DNA of 34,415 bases from Comamonadaceae bacterium (GTDB taxonomy: Bacteria; Pseudomonadota; Gammaproteobacteria; Burkholderiales; Burkholderiaceae_C), in NCBI GenBank assembly GCA_947373245.1, contig CANBWY010000024.1, positions 1 through 34,415 of the forward strand. Direction: 5' to 3'. The stretch's first letter is position 1; every line of letters begins with the position of its first letter. Shown here piece after piece: positions 25,662 through 34,046 of the stretch. Both the position numbers and the translations under genes were made by a program. Under the pieces are notes generated by a model, which did no database searches, was not told where the DNA came from, and saw nothing but the letters and a program-made list of their open reading frames with translations.

Positions 25662-26402
25662 ATGACACACATGGACTTACACCCCCCTTCTTCGGTTGAA
25701 GAACTCAAGGCCAGCACGCGCGTGCTGGCCTTTGACATTTTTGGCACCGTGGTGGACTGGCACGGCAGCATCATGCGCGAGGTGCAGACGCTCTACCCAA
25801 CAGTCGACGCTAACGCCTTTGCGCTTGCTTGGCGCGCGGGCTATCAACCTGCGATGGCACGCGTGCGTTCTGGCGAACTGGGTTGGACGCGGATTGATGA
25901 GTTGCACCGTTTGATTTTGGAAACCCTGCTGCCGCAGTTTGGTTTGACACACTTGAGCGAGGCTGAACGCGTTCACCTCAACCGCGTTTGGCATCGTTTG
26001 GATGCATGGTCAGACAGCGTCGCGGGTTTGGCTCGACTGAAGAAAAAATACACAATTTGCAGCCTCTCGAACGGCAACATCGGCCTGCTCACCCACATGG
26101 CCAAGCGCGCAGGTCTGCCTTGGGACTGCGTGCTTTCAGCCGAGGTGTTTCGCGCTTACAAGCCCGACCCAGCCACATACCTAGGCGTCGCTCAGGTGTT
26201 TGATTTACAAGCGCATGCGGTCATGCTGTGTGCGGCGCATCATGATGATTTGCAAGCGGCGCGCGCCTGTGGTTTGCGCACCGCCTACATTGAACGGCCT
26301 TTCGAGTTTGGCGTGTCGCAGCTCAAAGCTGTATCCCCTCAGCCAGGCAACGATTTGCATGCACGCGACATTCACGCACTGGCTGACCTACTCGGCTGTT
26401 AA
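25662..26402 (+). CDS. Type II haloacid dehalogenase-like HAD hydrolase
   Basis: HAD-superfamily hydrolase resembling L-2-haloacid dehalogenases. The 246 residues include nucleophile Asp25 in LAFDIFGTVVDW with Thr29, Ser136-Asn137 in SLSNGN, Lys167 in YKPDP and Asp196 in HHDDLQAARACG. In well-studied L-haloacid dehalogenases a Ser and Asn near the last Asp (SSNAWD-type) help catalysis; here those positions read Ala191 and His193. Thus dehalogenation is possible but another substrate is as likely. The start could be the ATG at 25662 or three codons later at 25671. The stop codon overlaps that of the convergent srkA. It is 10 bases after htpG and may be read through from it. Confidence 0.82.
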   Translation: MTHMDLHPPSSVEELKASTRVLAFDIFGTVVDWHGSIMREVQTLYPTVDANAFALAWRAGYQPAMARVRSGELGWTRIDELHRLILETLLPQFGLTHLSEAERVHLNRVWHRLDAWSDSVAGLARLKKKYTICSLSNGNIGLLTHMAKRAGLPWDCVLSAEVFRAYKPDPATYLGVAQVFDLQAHAVMLCAAHHDDLQAARACGLRTAYIERPFEFGVSQLKAVSPQPGNDLHARDIHALADLLGC

Positions 26403-27403
26403 ACGTAGAGCGACTCTTCTTGCATCGCCTCGCACTGCTCAACCAGCATGTGCGTTTGCCCGGCCCAATAATCGCTGCTACCAAACCATGAGAAATGCTG
26501 GGTGAACGCGGGATCGTCTTTGCGACGCGCGAGCCAAGCGCTGTAGTGAATCAAACGCAGTGTGCGCAAAGGCTCGATCAATGCCAACTCGCTGCGATTG
26601 AGCTCGCGCATTTGCTCGTAGCCATCTAAGAGCATGGACAACTGCTGCGTACGCTGTGCGCGTTCTCCACTGAGCAGCATCCACAGGTCTTGTATCGCTG
26701 GGCCCATCCGGGCATCGTCTAAATCGACAAAGTGTGGCCCCCCTTCGGGCAAGTCCGTGGGGGTCCACAAAATATTCCCTGGGTGACAGTCGCCGTGCAA
26801 ACGGATGTTGTGTGCTGGGTGCGCGTTAAATGCATCATTCGCAATCGCGATGGCTTGGTTGCAGACGTCTACCCATGCGCTTTGTTGATCGAGTGGAATG
26901 ATGTTTTCCGCGACCAGCCAGTCACGCGACGCGATGGCAAATGTGTTGACATTCAATGTGGGACGCGTCGCAAAGTCATGACGCGCGCCCACGTTATGAA
27001 TACGCGCAATGAAGCGGCCAATCCATTCCAGCACTTGCGCATCGTCCAGCTCTGGCATGCGCCCGCCTCGGCGTGGACTGACGCTGAAAGCGAAGCCATG
27101 CGTGTGGTGCAGGGTCTTGCCGTGTAGCGTCAAGGGGCCCACCACGGGAACCTCGTCAGCCATGAGTTCTGCGGCGAAACTGTGCTCTTCCAATATCTGT
27201 TCATCACGCCACCGCTCGGGTCTGTAGAACTTGGCAACGACCGAGGTGTTGTCGTCCAACATGATTTGATAGACGCGGTTTTCATATGAGCTGAGGGCGG
27301 TGAGTCGTCCGTCAACGGGAAGCCCTAACTCAGACAACGCATCCAGCACCACATCGGGCGTGAGCGCTTGGTAGACGTGGTGCTTAGGCGCATCGTTAAA
27401 CAC
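26399..27403 (-). CDS. srkA: Stress response kinase A (SrkA/YihE-like)
   Basis: Ser/Thr kinase-like protein of the aminoglycoside-phosphotransferase fold; the E. coli homologue counters stress-induced cell death linked to MazF. With the GTG start at 27403 the product has 334 residues (E. coli 328). Visible are LSSYENRVYQI near 38-48, Lys58 in VVAKFYRPERW (ATP binding), the catalytic loop HGDCHPGN at 203-210 with Asp205, and the metal-binding VDLDDA at 226-231. The GTG is chosen because AGAGG lies nine bases upstream and the protein then starts like its relatives; an open frame to 27466 would add 21 Cys-rich, unlikely residues. The start overlaps the end of the DUF1840 gene by eight bases, implying translational coupling. 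Confidence 0.9.
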   Translation of the reverse strand: MFNDAPKHHVYQALTPDVVLDALSELGLPVDGRLTALSSYENRVYQIMLDDNTSVVAKFYRPERWRDEQILEEHSFAAELMADEVPVVGPLTLHGKTLHHTHGFAFSVSPRRGGRMPELDDAQVLEWIGRFIARIHNVGARHDFATRPTLNVNTFAIASRDWLVAENIIPLDQQSAWVDVCNQAIAIANDAFNAHPAHNIRLHGDCHPGNILWTPTDLPEGGPHFVDLDDARMGPAIQDLWMLLSGERAQRTQQLSMLLDGYEQMRELNRSELALIEPLRTLRLIHYSAWLARRKDDPAFTQHFSWFGSSDYWAGQTHMLVEQCEAMQEESLYV

Positions 27404-27731
27404 CCCAAACAACCTCTTTGTCTTCGGCGTGTGCTCGGCGCAACATATCGATGAACGGCACGACACGTTGCTTCAAACTGATGGCGCGGGGCCGGTCCAT
27501 GGCCCCTGTCTGCTCGTCGGGTTGGATGGCTTGTGCTGCTTGATTGGCTTCAATCGCAGCTTCTTCCAACGCAACCGCCGCATGCAAAGCTTCTATAGCC
27601 GCGAGCATATCGCTTGGCAAAATAATTCCTTGCGGCACCGGTGGCTTGCCAATGAGCGTCAGTATGTGTCGGCCTTGTGGTTCCAACAAAATGAGGTCAC
27701 CTGTGACTTTAGATTTGAATTTATACAACAT
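27396..27731 (-). CDS. DUF1840 domain-containing protein
   Basis: Small protein of 111 residues with unknown function, from a family found mainly in betaproteobacteria. It opens MLYKFKSKVTGDLILLEP and GRHILTLIGKPPVPQGII, which I recognise as the DUF1840 signature. An Ala/Glu-rich helical middle follows (about 43-70), then LKQRVVPFIDMLRRAH near the C-terminus. It has no signal peptide, membrane segment or catalytic motif. It overlaps the srkA start by eight bases, so the two are translated together; a role in stress handling is a guess from context. The preceding hydrolase gene is 17 bases upstream. Confidence 0.85.
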   Translation of the reverse strand: MLYKFKSKVTGDLILLEPQGRHILTLIGKPPVPQGIILPSDMLAAIEALHAAVALEEAAIEANQAAQAIQPDEQTGAMDRPRAISLKQRVVPFIDMLRRAHAEDKEVVWGV

Positions 27732-27748
27732 GTTTTTATTGTGCGCCT

Positions 27749-28627
27749 CTAGAGCTGAGCGTCAAGCTGCTTTGTGAGGTTGCGGCATAGTAATGGGTCT
27801 ATTACTGCGTGAAAAGCCTCAGGTCGCTCAAACATCACCCAGTGCCCGGCGTCGGGGACCACAGTAAATGAAGCTAAGCGATGGAGTACTTGGGGTACTT
27901 GCGTGAGCGTGCCTTTGTACAGTGCATCTTGCGCTCCCCACACGCCATGCACAGGACACTGCCAATGTGTTTGCGCCTTCGCCAAGATATCCGTGCGCGC
28001 TATGCGTCGACGCCGCAGACGATCACGCACGACATTGGCTTCTTGCAGATCAATCACGGCATCGGTCACACTTTGCGCATGCGCAAACATCATGGTTTGT
28101 AGGTTGTGGCGATGCACGGCGCGTTGCGTCATCTCATCCATGTCTGGATGCATGCCTCGCATAGCCAGGCCTTGGCCAAACAGTCCCAGTCCAGGCACGC
28201 CGACCAGCACCAATTCACGCACGCGTTGCGGATGCGCTGCGGCGAGTAAACCTGCAGTCATTCCACCAAAAGAAAAACCCATCACATCGACTGCCGCACC
28301 GTCAAACGTACGCTCGAAAATTTCGGCAAGCGGTTGAACCAAGCCGTCTGCATCGCTCACACCATGCGGCAGGCTTGAGTCCCCGCAACCGGGCAGGTCA
28401 AGCGCCCAGACGGGGCGGTATTGGGCGATGTGTTCAACATTTCGCACCCAATGGGTCCAGCTGCCCGAACCACCGTGCAACAAGACCAAGGGTGCGGCCT
28501 GCACAGCTTGCGCCACAGCGGGCTGTAAATGCGCTTGCGGTTGCCAGACATGCCACACGGCCTGTCCCCATGTGTAGGTCTGGGTGATGCGCTGCGCTTG
28601 TGCCATGACTGCCGCGACTTGGATCAT
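27749..28627 (-). CDS. Alpha/beta-fold hydrolase
   Basis: Serine hydrolase of the MhpC/epoxide-hydrolase-like group; substrate unknown. The 292 residues contain the oxyanion loop HGGSGSWTHW at 51-60, the nucleophile elbow GFSFGG at 117-122 with Ser119, an Asp in GVWGAQDALY and the catalytic His in PDAGHWVMFERP. A Met/His-rich lid (GMHPDMDEMTQRAVHRHNL) lies between. The ATG at 28627 is used because GGGAG lies eight bases upstream; a TTG further upstream lacks such support. No signal peptide, so cytoplasmic. It begins a probable three-gene run with the DUF1840 gene and srkA. Confidence 0.88.
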   Translation of the reverse strand: MIQVAAVMAQAQRITQTYTWGQAVWHVWQPQAHLQPAVAQAVQAAPLVLLHGGSGSWTHWVRNVEHIAQYRPVWALDLPGCGDSSLPHGVSDADGLVQPLAEIFERTFDGAAVDVMGFSFGGMTAGLLAAAHPQRVRELVLVGVPGLGLFGQGLAMRGMHPDMDEMTQRAVHRHNLQTMMFAHAQSVTDAVIDLQEANVVRDRLRRRRIARTDILAKAQTHWQCPVHGVWGAQDALYKGTLTQVPQVLHRLASFTVVPDAGHWVMFERPEAFHAVIDPLLCRNLTKQLDAQL

Positions 28628-28644
28628 TTGTGAATCTCCCAAGA

Positions 28645-28678
28645 AAAACGCCCACTGAATAAATTCAGCGGGCGTTTT
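28645..28678 (-). terminator. Intrinsic terminator after initiator tRNA
   Basis: AAAACGCCC (28645-28653) pairs with GGGCGTTTT (28670-28678), and an inner CTGAA/TTCAG stem with a TAAA loop extends it; one A/C mismatch separates the two stems. On the minus strand it ends in five T. It sits five bases after the tRNA 3' end and before the hydrolase gene, so it should stop tRNA or alpha-operon transcripts. Confidence 0.85.
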
Positions 28679-28682
28679 AAAG

Positions 28683-28759
<77 letters not shown>

Positions 28760-28781
28760 ACAAGAGGATTAGTATAACCTA

Positions 28782-29177
28782 TTAAGCGACTGTTTCGGTA
28801 GAAGATGCCTCAGAAACTTCTGCGCGATCCACTAATTCAACATAAGCCATAGGTGCATTGTCGCCAACGCGGAAGCCCATTTTCAAGATGCGGGTATAGC
28901 CGCCTGGACGTGTCTTGAAACGTGGGCCCAATTCGTTGAACAATTTAACGACGCTGTCACGATCGCGTAAGCGGTCAAATGCCAAACGACGGTTTGCAAC
29001 GGTGGGTTCTTTGGCCAAAGTGATCATCGGCTCAATGACGCGACGCAATTCTTTGGCTTTAGGCAATGTGGTTTTGATGGCCTCGTGCTCAATGAGCGAG
29101 TTCATCATGTTACGCAACATCGCCAAGCGGTGTGATGTTGTGCGGTTGAGTTTACGTAGTCCGTGTCCGTGACGCAT
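28782..29177 (-). CDS. rplQ: 50S ribosomal protein L17
   Basis: Large-subunit protein near the exit tunnel. The product of 131 residues opens [20 protein letters not shown] and has [18 protein letters not shown] and [20 protein letters not shown], all typical of L17. AAGGAAT precedes the ATG. It is the last protein gene of the alpha operon, 74 bases after rpoA, with two hairpins in the spacer. Confidence 0.98.
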   Translation of the reverse strand: MRHGHGLRKLNRTTSHRLAMLRNMMNSLIEHEAIKTTLPKAKELRRVIEPMITLAKEPTVANRRLAFDRLRDRDSVVKLFNELGPRFKTRPGGYTRILKMGFRVGDNAPMAYVELVDRAEVSEASSTETVA

Positions 29178-29204
29178 TTTGATTCCTTAAGTATTTTGCC
29201 GGCC

Positions 29205-29247
29205 GCCGTATCAGGTACGGCCAGGGGACGAAAGTCTGAACGACTTT
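29205..29247 (-). promoter_or_regulatory. Two stem-loops in the rpoA-rplQ spacer
   Basis: GCCGTA (29205-29210) pairs with TACGGC (29216-29221), and AAAGTC (29231-29236) pairs with GACTTT (29242-29247). Neither is followed by a U-run in the direction of transcription, so they are more likely processing or stability elements than terminators. Confidence 0.5.
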
Positions 29248-29251
29248 AGTT

Positions 29252-30244
29252 TCAACGACGCTCTAAACCAGCAGGCGGCCAGCTCTCGAGCTTCATGCCC
29301 AAGGTCAAACCACGTGAAGCCAGAACTTCTTTGATTTCGTTGAGTGACTTGCGACCCAAGTTAGGGGTCTTGAGCAACTCATTCTCAGTGCGCTGAATCA
29401 GGTCACCGATGTAATAAATGTTTTCTGCTTTCAAGCAGTTGGCGGAACGAACGGTCAATTCCAACTCGTCAACTGGACGCAACAAGATCGGGTCGAACTG
29501 TTGGCCACCGCGAGGAGCCGCAGCTTCCATGATGCCGTTGATAGCGTCGCCTTCCAACTGTGCAAACACAGCCAGTTGTTCAACCAAAATCTTCGATGAA
29601 GCGCGCACAGCATCTTCAGCAGTGATGGCACCGTTCGTTTCAATTTCCATGACCAAGCGGTCGAGGTCGGTACGCTGTTCAACACGTGCGTTTTCAACGC
29701 TGTAGCTCACGCGGCTGACTGGAGAGAAAGCAGCGTCCAACACGATACGACCGATAGACTTGCTTGGCTCTTCGCCGTAACGACGCACAGTACCGGGCAC
29801 ATAGCCACGGCCTGTTTCAACTTTGAGTTGAATGTCGATCTTGCCGCCGTGCGACAAATTAGCGATCACGTGCTCAGGGTTGATGATTTCAACATCGTGA
29901 GGCACTTGAATGTCTGCAGCAGTCACAGCGCCTTCGCCGTCTTTGCGCAAGCTCAAAGTAACTTCGTCACGGTTGTGCATCTTGAACACAACGCCTTTGA
30001 GGTTCAACAAAATGTTGACCACATCTTCTTGCACGCCGTCGATTGACGAGTATTCGTGAACGACACCAGCGATGGTGACTTCAGTCACGGCATAGCCCAC
30101 CATGGAAGACAACAAAACGCGACGCAACGCGTTGCCCAATGTGTGACCATAGCCACGCTCAAACGGCTCTAAGGTAACCTTGGCGCGATTGTGACCCAAT
30201 TGCTCGACGTGAATATTTTTTGGTTTCAGCAAGTTTGTTTGCAT
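29252..30244 (-). CDS. rpoA: DNA-directed RNA polymerase subunit alpha
   Basis: Alpha subunit that nucleates polymerase assembly and contacts UP elements and activators. In its 330 residues the N-terminal domain (1 to about 235) shows [20 protein letters not shown] and [19 protein letters not shown]. After a linker, the C-terminal domain (about 248-330) shows [40 protein letters not shown] and [27 protein letters not shown] precedes the ATG. Standard position between rpsD and rplQ. Confidence 0.99.
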   Translation of the reverse strand: MQTNLLKPKNIHVEQLGHNRAKVTLEPFERGYGHTLGNALRRVLLSSMVGYAVTEVTIAGVVHEYSSIDGVQEDVVNILLNLKGVVFKMHNRDEVTLSLRKDGEGAVTAADIQVPHDVEIINPEHVIANLSHGGKIDIQLKVETGRGYVPGTVRRYGEEPSKSIGRIVLDAAFSPVSRVSYSVENARVEQRTDLDRLVMEIETNGAITAEDAVRASSKILVEQLAVFAQLEGDAINGIMEAAAPRGGQQFDPILLRPVDELELTVRSANCLKAENIYYIGDLIQRTENELLKTPNLGRKSLNEIKEVLASRGLTLGMKLESWPPAGLERR

Positions 30245-30265
30245 TCAGATTTCCTCTCAATACCC

Positions 30266-30352
30266 CCGGTTCGTTACACCGGTAAGGCTGGGTGTCTGGA
30301 CCACGCTGCGCGAGCGGGCAGCGTGGGGTGCGTTAGGTTGAAAACTTCAACC
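30266..30352 (-). promoter_or_regulatory. Three stem-loops in the rpsD-rpoA spacer
   Basis: CCGGT/ACCGG at 30266-30270 and 30278-30282; CCACGCTGC/GCAGCGTGG at 30301-30309 and 30318-30326 (9 bp, the strongest); GGTTGAA/TTCAACC at 30336-30342 and 30346-30352. The spacer is 112 bases, long for adjacent ribosomal genes. No clear U-run follows the strong stem on the minus strand, so attenuation or RNA processing is more likely than termination. Confidence 0.55.
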
Positions 30353-30356
30353 AGGA

Positions 30357-30980
30357 TTAACGCGAGTAAAGTTCGACGATCAGCGATTCGTTGATGTCCG
30401 CAGCGAATTCGTCGCGGTCTGGGGTCTTCTTGAAGACGCCTTCAGCTTTTTCTAGGTTGACTTCAACCCAAGCAGGCATACCCACTTGTTTAGCCAACTC
30501 AAGGGCTTCCAAAACGCGACCTTGTTTTTTAGACTTTTCGCGCACAGCCACTACGTCACCCGCTTTTACCAAATAAGAAGCAATGTTGACCTGATGACCA
30601 TTCACGGTAATGGCTTTGTGTGACACCAACTGACGCGCTTCAGCACGTGTGGAACCAAAGCCCATGCGGTAAACCACGTTGTCCAAGCGTGTTTCCAAAA
30701 TGGTCAACAGGTTTGCACCGGTGTTGCCTTTTTGGCGGTCAGCAGCAGCAAAGTAGCGGCGGAACTGACGCTCCAACACACCGTACATGCGCTTGACTTT
30801 TTGCTTTTCACGCAATTGCAAGCCGAAGTCGGACGTGCGCTGGCCAGAAGTGCGGCCATGTTGGCCTGGCTTACTGTCGAATTTACACTTGTCGCTGATC
30901 GAGCGGCGTGCGCTCTTCAAGAACAAGTCAGTGCCTTCACGGCGTGAGAGTTTGGCCTTGGGGCCTAGGTAACGTGCCAC
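30357..30980 (-). CDS. rpsD: 30S ribosomal protein S4
   Basis: Primary 16S rRNA-binding protein and, in E. coli, the translational repressor of the alpha operon. The 207 residues begin [20 protein letters not shown] and include [20 protein letters not shown] (the KPGQHG region) and the S4 domain [20 protein letters not shown] around 100-120. It uses a GTG start at 30980 with AAGGAA upstream. Only one cysteine is present, so it is the zinc-free form. The spacers on both sides contain stem-loops. Confidence 0.98.
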   Translation of the reverse strand: MARYLGPKAKLSRREGTDLFLKSARRSISDKCKFDSKPGQHGRTSGQRTSDFGLQLREKQKVKRMYGVLERQFRRYFAAADRQKGNTGANLLTILETRLDNVVYRMGFGSTRAEARQLVSHKAITVNGHQVNIASYLVKAGDVVAVREKSKKQGRVLEALELAKQVGMPAWVEVNLEKAEGVFKKTPDRDEFAADINESLIVELYSR

Positions 30981-31005
30981 TTGAAATTCCTTATCTAATC
31001 AGCTA

Positions 31006-31083
31006 CTCGCAAGAAGCGAGGAGCCGCTGGGGGTTAGCCAGCGGCGGTGGGCTTGTGGTTAACAGTAAAAGCGAAAAACGCTT
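31006..31083 (-). promoter_or_regulatory. Three stem-loops in the rpsK-rpsD spacer
   Basis: CTCGC/GCGAG at 31006-31010 and 31016-31020; GCCGCTGG/CCAGCGGC at 31023-31030 and 31038-31045; AAGCG/CGCTT at 31069-31073 and 31079-31083, the last overlapping the rpsK stop. They lie in the 101-base leader just upstream of rpsD and could be the place where S4 feeds back on its own gene; this is inference. Confidence 0.5.
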
Positions 31084-31483
31084 AGATGCGGCGACGCTTT
31101 TGTGGACGGCAGCCGTTGTGCGGCACTGGTGTCACGTCAGCAATCGAGTTGATGCGAATGCCCAATGCGGCCAAAGCGCGCACTGAAGATTCACGGCCAG
31201 GACCTGGACCTTTGATCTCGACATCAAGGTTCTTGATGCCTTGATCAACGGCAGCACGACCCGCAACTTCCGAAGCCACTTGAGCTGCGAAAGGTGTGGA
31301 CTTGCGTGAGCCCTTGAAGCCTTGACCACCAGACGAAGCCCATGACAAAGCATTGCCTTGGCGGTCAGTGATGGTGATGATGGTGTTGTTGAACGACGCG
31401 TGCACGTGCGCTATGCCGTCAGCAATGTTCTTACGAACCTTTTTACGTACGCGTGAAGCTGCGCCGCTTGGAGATTTAGCCAT
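31082..31483 (-). CDS. rpsK: 30S ribosomal protein S11
   Basis: Small-subunit platform protein contacting 16S rRNA near the E site. The 133 residues show [40 protein letters not shown] and a C-terminal [17 protein letters not shown], all invariant S11 features. AGGAC precedes the ATG. rpsM is 12 bases upstream and rpsD follows after a hairpin-rich spacer. Confidence 0.98.
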   Translation of the reverse strand: MAKSPSGAASRVRKKVRKNIADGIAHVHASFNNTIITITDRQGNALSWASSGGQGFKGSRKSTPFAAQVASEVAGRAAVDQGIKNLDVEIKGPGPGRESSVRALAALGIRINSIADVTPVPHNGCRPQKRRRI

Positions 31484-31495
31484 TGTTCAGTCCTA

Positions 31496-31861
31496 TTATT
31501 TCTTCAACGACTGGGCTGCTTTACGCGGACCCTTACGTGTACGAGCGTTGGTACGCGTACGTTGACCACGCATAGGAAGACCACGACGATGACGGAAACC
31601 GCGGTAGCAACCAATGTCCATCAAACGTTTGATGTTCATGGTGGTCTCGCGACGCAAGTCACCTTCAATCGTGAATTCAGCGATCTGGTCACGGATCTTT
31701 TCGAGGTCCGAGTCAGTCAGATCTTTGATCTTCTTTGTGTAATCAATGCCAGTTGCTTCGCAAATTTTGCGAGCGCGTGTGCGACCAATACCGAAAATCG
31801 ATGTCAAACCGATTTCAGCGTGTTTGTGCGGCGGAATGTTAATGCCAGCGATACGTGCCAT
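31496..31861 (-). CDS. rpsM: 30S ribosomal protein S13
   Basis: Small-subunit head protein that contacts the P-site tRNA and bridges to L5. The 121 residues start [20 protein letters not shown], include the helix-two-turn-helix stretch [20 protein letters not shown], and end in [20 protein letters not shown] with a basic tail. AGAGGAC precedes the ATG. Only 25 bases separate it from rpmJ, leaving little room for the E. coli-style S4-binding pseudoknot upstream of rpsM. Confidence 0.98.
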   Translation of the reverse strand: MARIAGINIPPHKHAEIGLTSIFGIGRTRARKICEATGIDYTKKIKDLTDSDLEKIRDQIAEFTIEGDLRRETTMNIKRLMDIGCYRGFRHRRGLPMRGQRTRTNARTRKGPRKAAQSLKK

Positions 31862-31886
31862 GTGCGTCCTCTTTAAACCAGTTCAA

Positions 31887-32000
31887 TCAACCTTGGCGCT
31901 GTTTGTGGCGTGGATCTGTACAGATCACACGAACCACGCCCTTGCGGCGGATGATTTTGCAGTTGCGGCAAATTTTTTTGACCGAAGCCGAAACTCTCAT
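31887..32000 (-). CDS. rpmJ: 50S ribosomal protein L36
   Basis: A 37-residue protein reading [20 protein letters not shown] at its start. The zinc ligands Cys11, Cys14, Cys27 and His32 are all present, so it is the zinc-binding (C+) form. GGAGAATGAA lies directly upstream of the ATG at 32000, and the stop is TGA at 31887-31889. It sits between secY and rpsM, its standard place. Confidence 0.97.
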   Translation of the reverse strand: MRVSASVKKICRNCKIIRRKGVVRVICTDPRHKQRQG

Positions 32001-32068
32001 TTCATTCTCCTAAAACTCATTTCATCTCACACCCTCATGGCGTGAAACACGACTTTTTACTTGGCCCG

Positions 32069-33382
32069 TTAGAGCGTTGTTTTGAAACTTGCCTTTTTCA
32101 GCAGCGAGTCATACTGTTGACTCATCATGTAGTTCTGCACTTGGGCCATAAAGTCCATGGTGACAACCACAATAATCAGCAACGATGTACCACCGAAGTA
32201 GAAAGGCACGTTGTATTTCAAGATCAAGAACTCAGGTAACAAGCACACAAAGGTGATGTACACGGCGCCCGCAAGCGTGAGTCGAACCAAAATTTTGTCA
32301 ATATATTTAGCAGTGTGGTCACCTGGCCGAATCCCAGGTACAAATGCACCACTCTTCTTCAGATTATCCGCTGTTTCTCGGCTGTTGAAGACCAAGGCGG
32401 TATAAAAGAAACAAAAGAAAACGATTGCAGCTGCATACAACATCACATAGACAGGTTGTCCGGGTGCAAGTGCAGCAGAAATATCTTTGAGCCAACGCAT
32501 GCTGTCACCGGTACTGAACCAGCTCACCACAGTTGCGGGCAAGAGAATGATAGACGAAGCAAAGATGGGTGGAATCACGCCAGCCATGTTCAACTTCAAA
32601 GGCAAGTGTGACGATTGACCGCCATACACTTTGTTACCCACTTGGCGACGTGCATAGTTCACCAAGATTTTGCGTTGACCGCGTTCAACGAACACCACAA
32701 AGTAAGTGACCAAGGCCACCACGATGACAATGACGATCGCAGCCAATATGCTCATCGCGCCAGTACGCACCAGCTCAAGCAAACCACCGATAGAACCGGG
32801 CAAGCCTGCAGCGATACCTGCAAAAATCAAGATAGAGATGCCGTTACCCAAACCACGCTCAGTGATTTGTTCACCCAACCACATCAGGAACATGGTACCT
32901 GCGGTCAAGCTGACCATGGCCGTCATACGGAAACCAAAGCCCGGTACGTTGACCAAACCAGCTGATGCTTCCAACGCCAAGGCAATACCCATGGACTGGA
33001 ACAAAGCCAAACCCAAAGTGCCAAAACGTGTGTATTGCGTGATCTTGCGACGACCTGACTCGCCTTCCTTTTTGAGCTGCTCCAAAGAGGGCAACACATA
33101 AGTAAGCAACTGCATGATGATCGAGGCAGAGATATAAGGCATGATGCCCAACGCGAACACCGTGAAACGCGACAAAGCGCCACCAGAGAACATGTTGAAC
33201 AAGCTCAAAATACCGCCCTGCTGTCCCTTGAACAGTTGCTGCAACTGGTCAGGGTTGATGCCGGGCACAGGAATGTGCGCGCCCACGCGGTAAACCACCA
33301 AGGCGAGCAGCAAGAAGACCAGTCGACGACGAAGATCGCCAAACTTGTCGTTATTGCCTATCGATGAGGGTTTAGTTACCAC
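32069..33382 (-). CDS. secY: Preprotein translocase subunit SecY
   Basis: Central channel of the Sec translocon in the inner membrane. The 437 residues have about ten membrane segments. Family marks are [20 protein letters not shown], the plug-region stretch [76 protein letters not shown] with [18 protein letters not shown] following, and [19 protein letters not shown]. It uses a GTG start at 33382 with AGGAA nine bases upstream. No infA gene lies between it and rpmJ. Confidence 0.98.
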   Translation of the reverse strand: MVTKPSSIGNNDKFGDLRRRLVFLLLALVVYRVGAHIPVPGINPDQLQQLFKGQQGGILSLFNMFSGGALSRFTVFALGIMPYISASIIMQLLTYVLPSLEQLKKEGESGRRKITQYTRFGTLGLALFQSMGIALALEASAGLVNVPGFGFRMTAMVSLTAGTMFLMWLGEQITERGLGNGISILIFAGIAAGLPGSIGGLLELVRTGAMSILAAIVIVIVVALVTYFVVFVERGQRKILVNYARRQVGNKVYGGQSSHLPLKLNMAGVIPPIFASSIILLPATVVSWFSTGDSMRWLKDISAALAPGQPVYVMLYAAAIVFFCFFYTALVFNSRETADNLKKSGAFVPGIRPGDHTAKYIDKILVRLTLAGAVYITFVCLLPEFLILKYNVPFYFGGTSLLIIVVVTMDFMAQVQNYMMSQQYDSLLKKASFKTTL

Positions 33383-33407
33383 GGAGCGCTGTTCCTGTAT
33401 CTAACGA

Positions 33408-33839
33408 TTAAGCGACAGAGCCGCCAGCGGCTTCAATTGCAGCTTTAGCGCCGGCAGTAGCGCCGATGCCATTGAGCTTGACCGCAGTCGTCAATTCGCC
33501 GGTTTTCACAACCTTGACCACGCGAGCGATAGATGCCACGAGGCCAGCGGCCTTCAATGTCAACATATCAACTTCAGCAGCGCCGAGTTGTTGCAAGTCA
33601 GCCAAAGTCACTTCGTCGTTGTATTTCAAAGTGGTGGACTTGAAGCCGCGCTTAGGCAAGCGACGCTGCAAAGGCATTTGACCACCTTCGAAACCGACCT
33701 TGTGGTAGCCGCCTGAACGCGACTTTTGACCTTTGTGGCCGCGACCAGCCGTCTTGCCGAGGCCAGAGCCGATGCCGCGACCAACGCGACGCTTGGCGTG
33801 TTTCGCGCCAGGTGCGTGGGTGATGTTATTGAGTTCCAT
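33408..33839 (-). CDS. rplO: 50S ribosomal protein L15
   Basis: Late-assembly large-subunit protein. The 143 residues begin [20 protein letters not shown], followed by the Gly/Lys-rich [20 protein letters not shown] and [20 protein letters not shown], diagnostic of L15. AAAGG lies upstream of the ATG. It is 10 bases after rpmD and 25 bases before secY. Confidence 0.98.
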   Translation of the reverse strand: MELNNITHAPGAKHAKRRVGRGIGSGLGKTAGRGHKGQKSRSGGYHKVGFEGGQMPLQRRLPKRGFKSTTLKYNDEVTLADLQQLGAAEVDMLTLKAAGLVASIARVVKVVKTGELTTAVKLNGIGATAGAKAAIEAAGGSVA

Positions 33840-33849
33840 CTTTGACCTT

Positions 33850-34032
33850 TTACAGCACTTTGACCAGATAACTGATCTTGTTAATCATGCCGCGCACTGC
33901 AGGCGTGTCTTGCAACTCGCTCACAGAATTCAGTTTGCGCAAGCCCAAGCCACGAACGGTGGCGCGGTGCGATTCTTTGGTGCCAATTGGGCTACGCACC
34001 AATTGGATTTTCACAGTTTGAGGGGTAGTCAT
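33850..34032 (-). CDS. rpmD: 50S ribosomal protein L30
   Basis: A 60-residue protein with [20 protein letters not shown] and [20 protein letters not shown], the conserved L30 core, ending in a short [12 protein letters not shown] helix/strand. GGAGC precedes the ATG at 34032. It is in its usual place between rpsE and rplO in the spc operon. Confidence 0.97.
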   Translation of the reverse strand: MTTPQTVKIQLVRSPIGTKESHRATVRGLGLRKLNSVSELQDTPAVRGMINKISYLVKVL

Positions 34033-34046
34033 TGAATGCTCCGAGA

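Noticed and set aside
27404-27466. Upstream extension of srkA by 21 codons
   Set aside because: Cys-rich, not like the family N-terminus, and overlaps the DUF1840 gene more deeply; the GTG at 27403 has a good AGAGG site.
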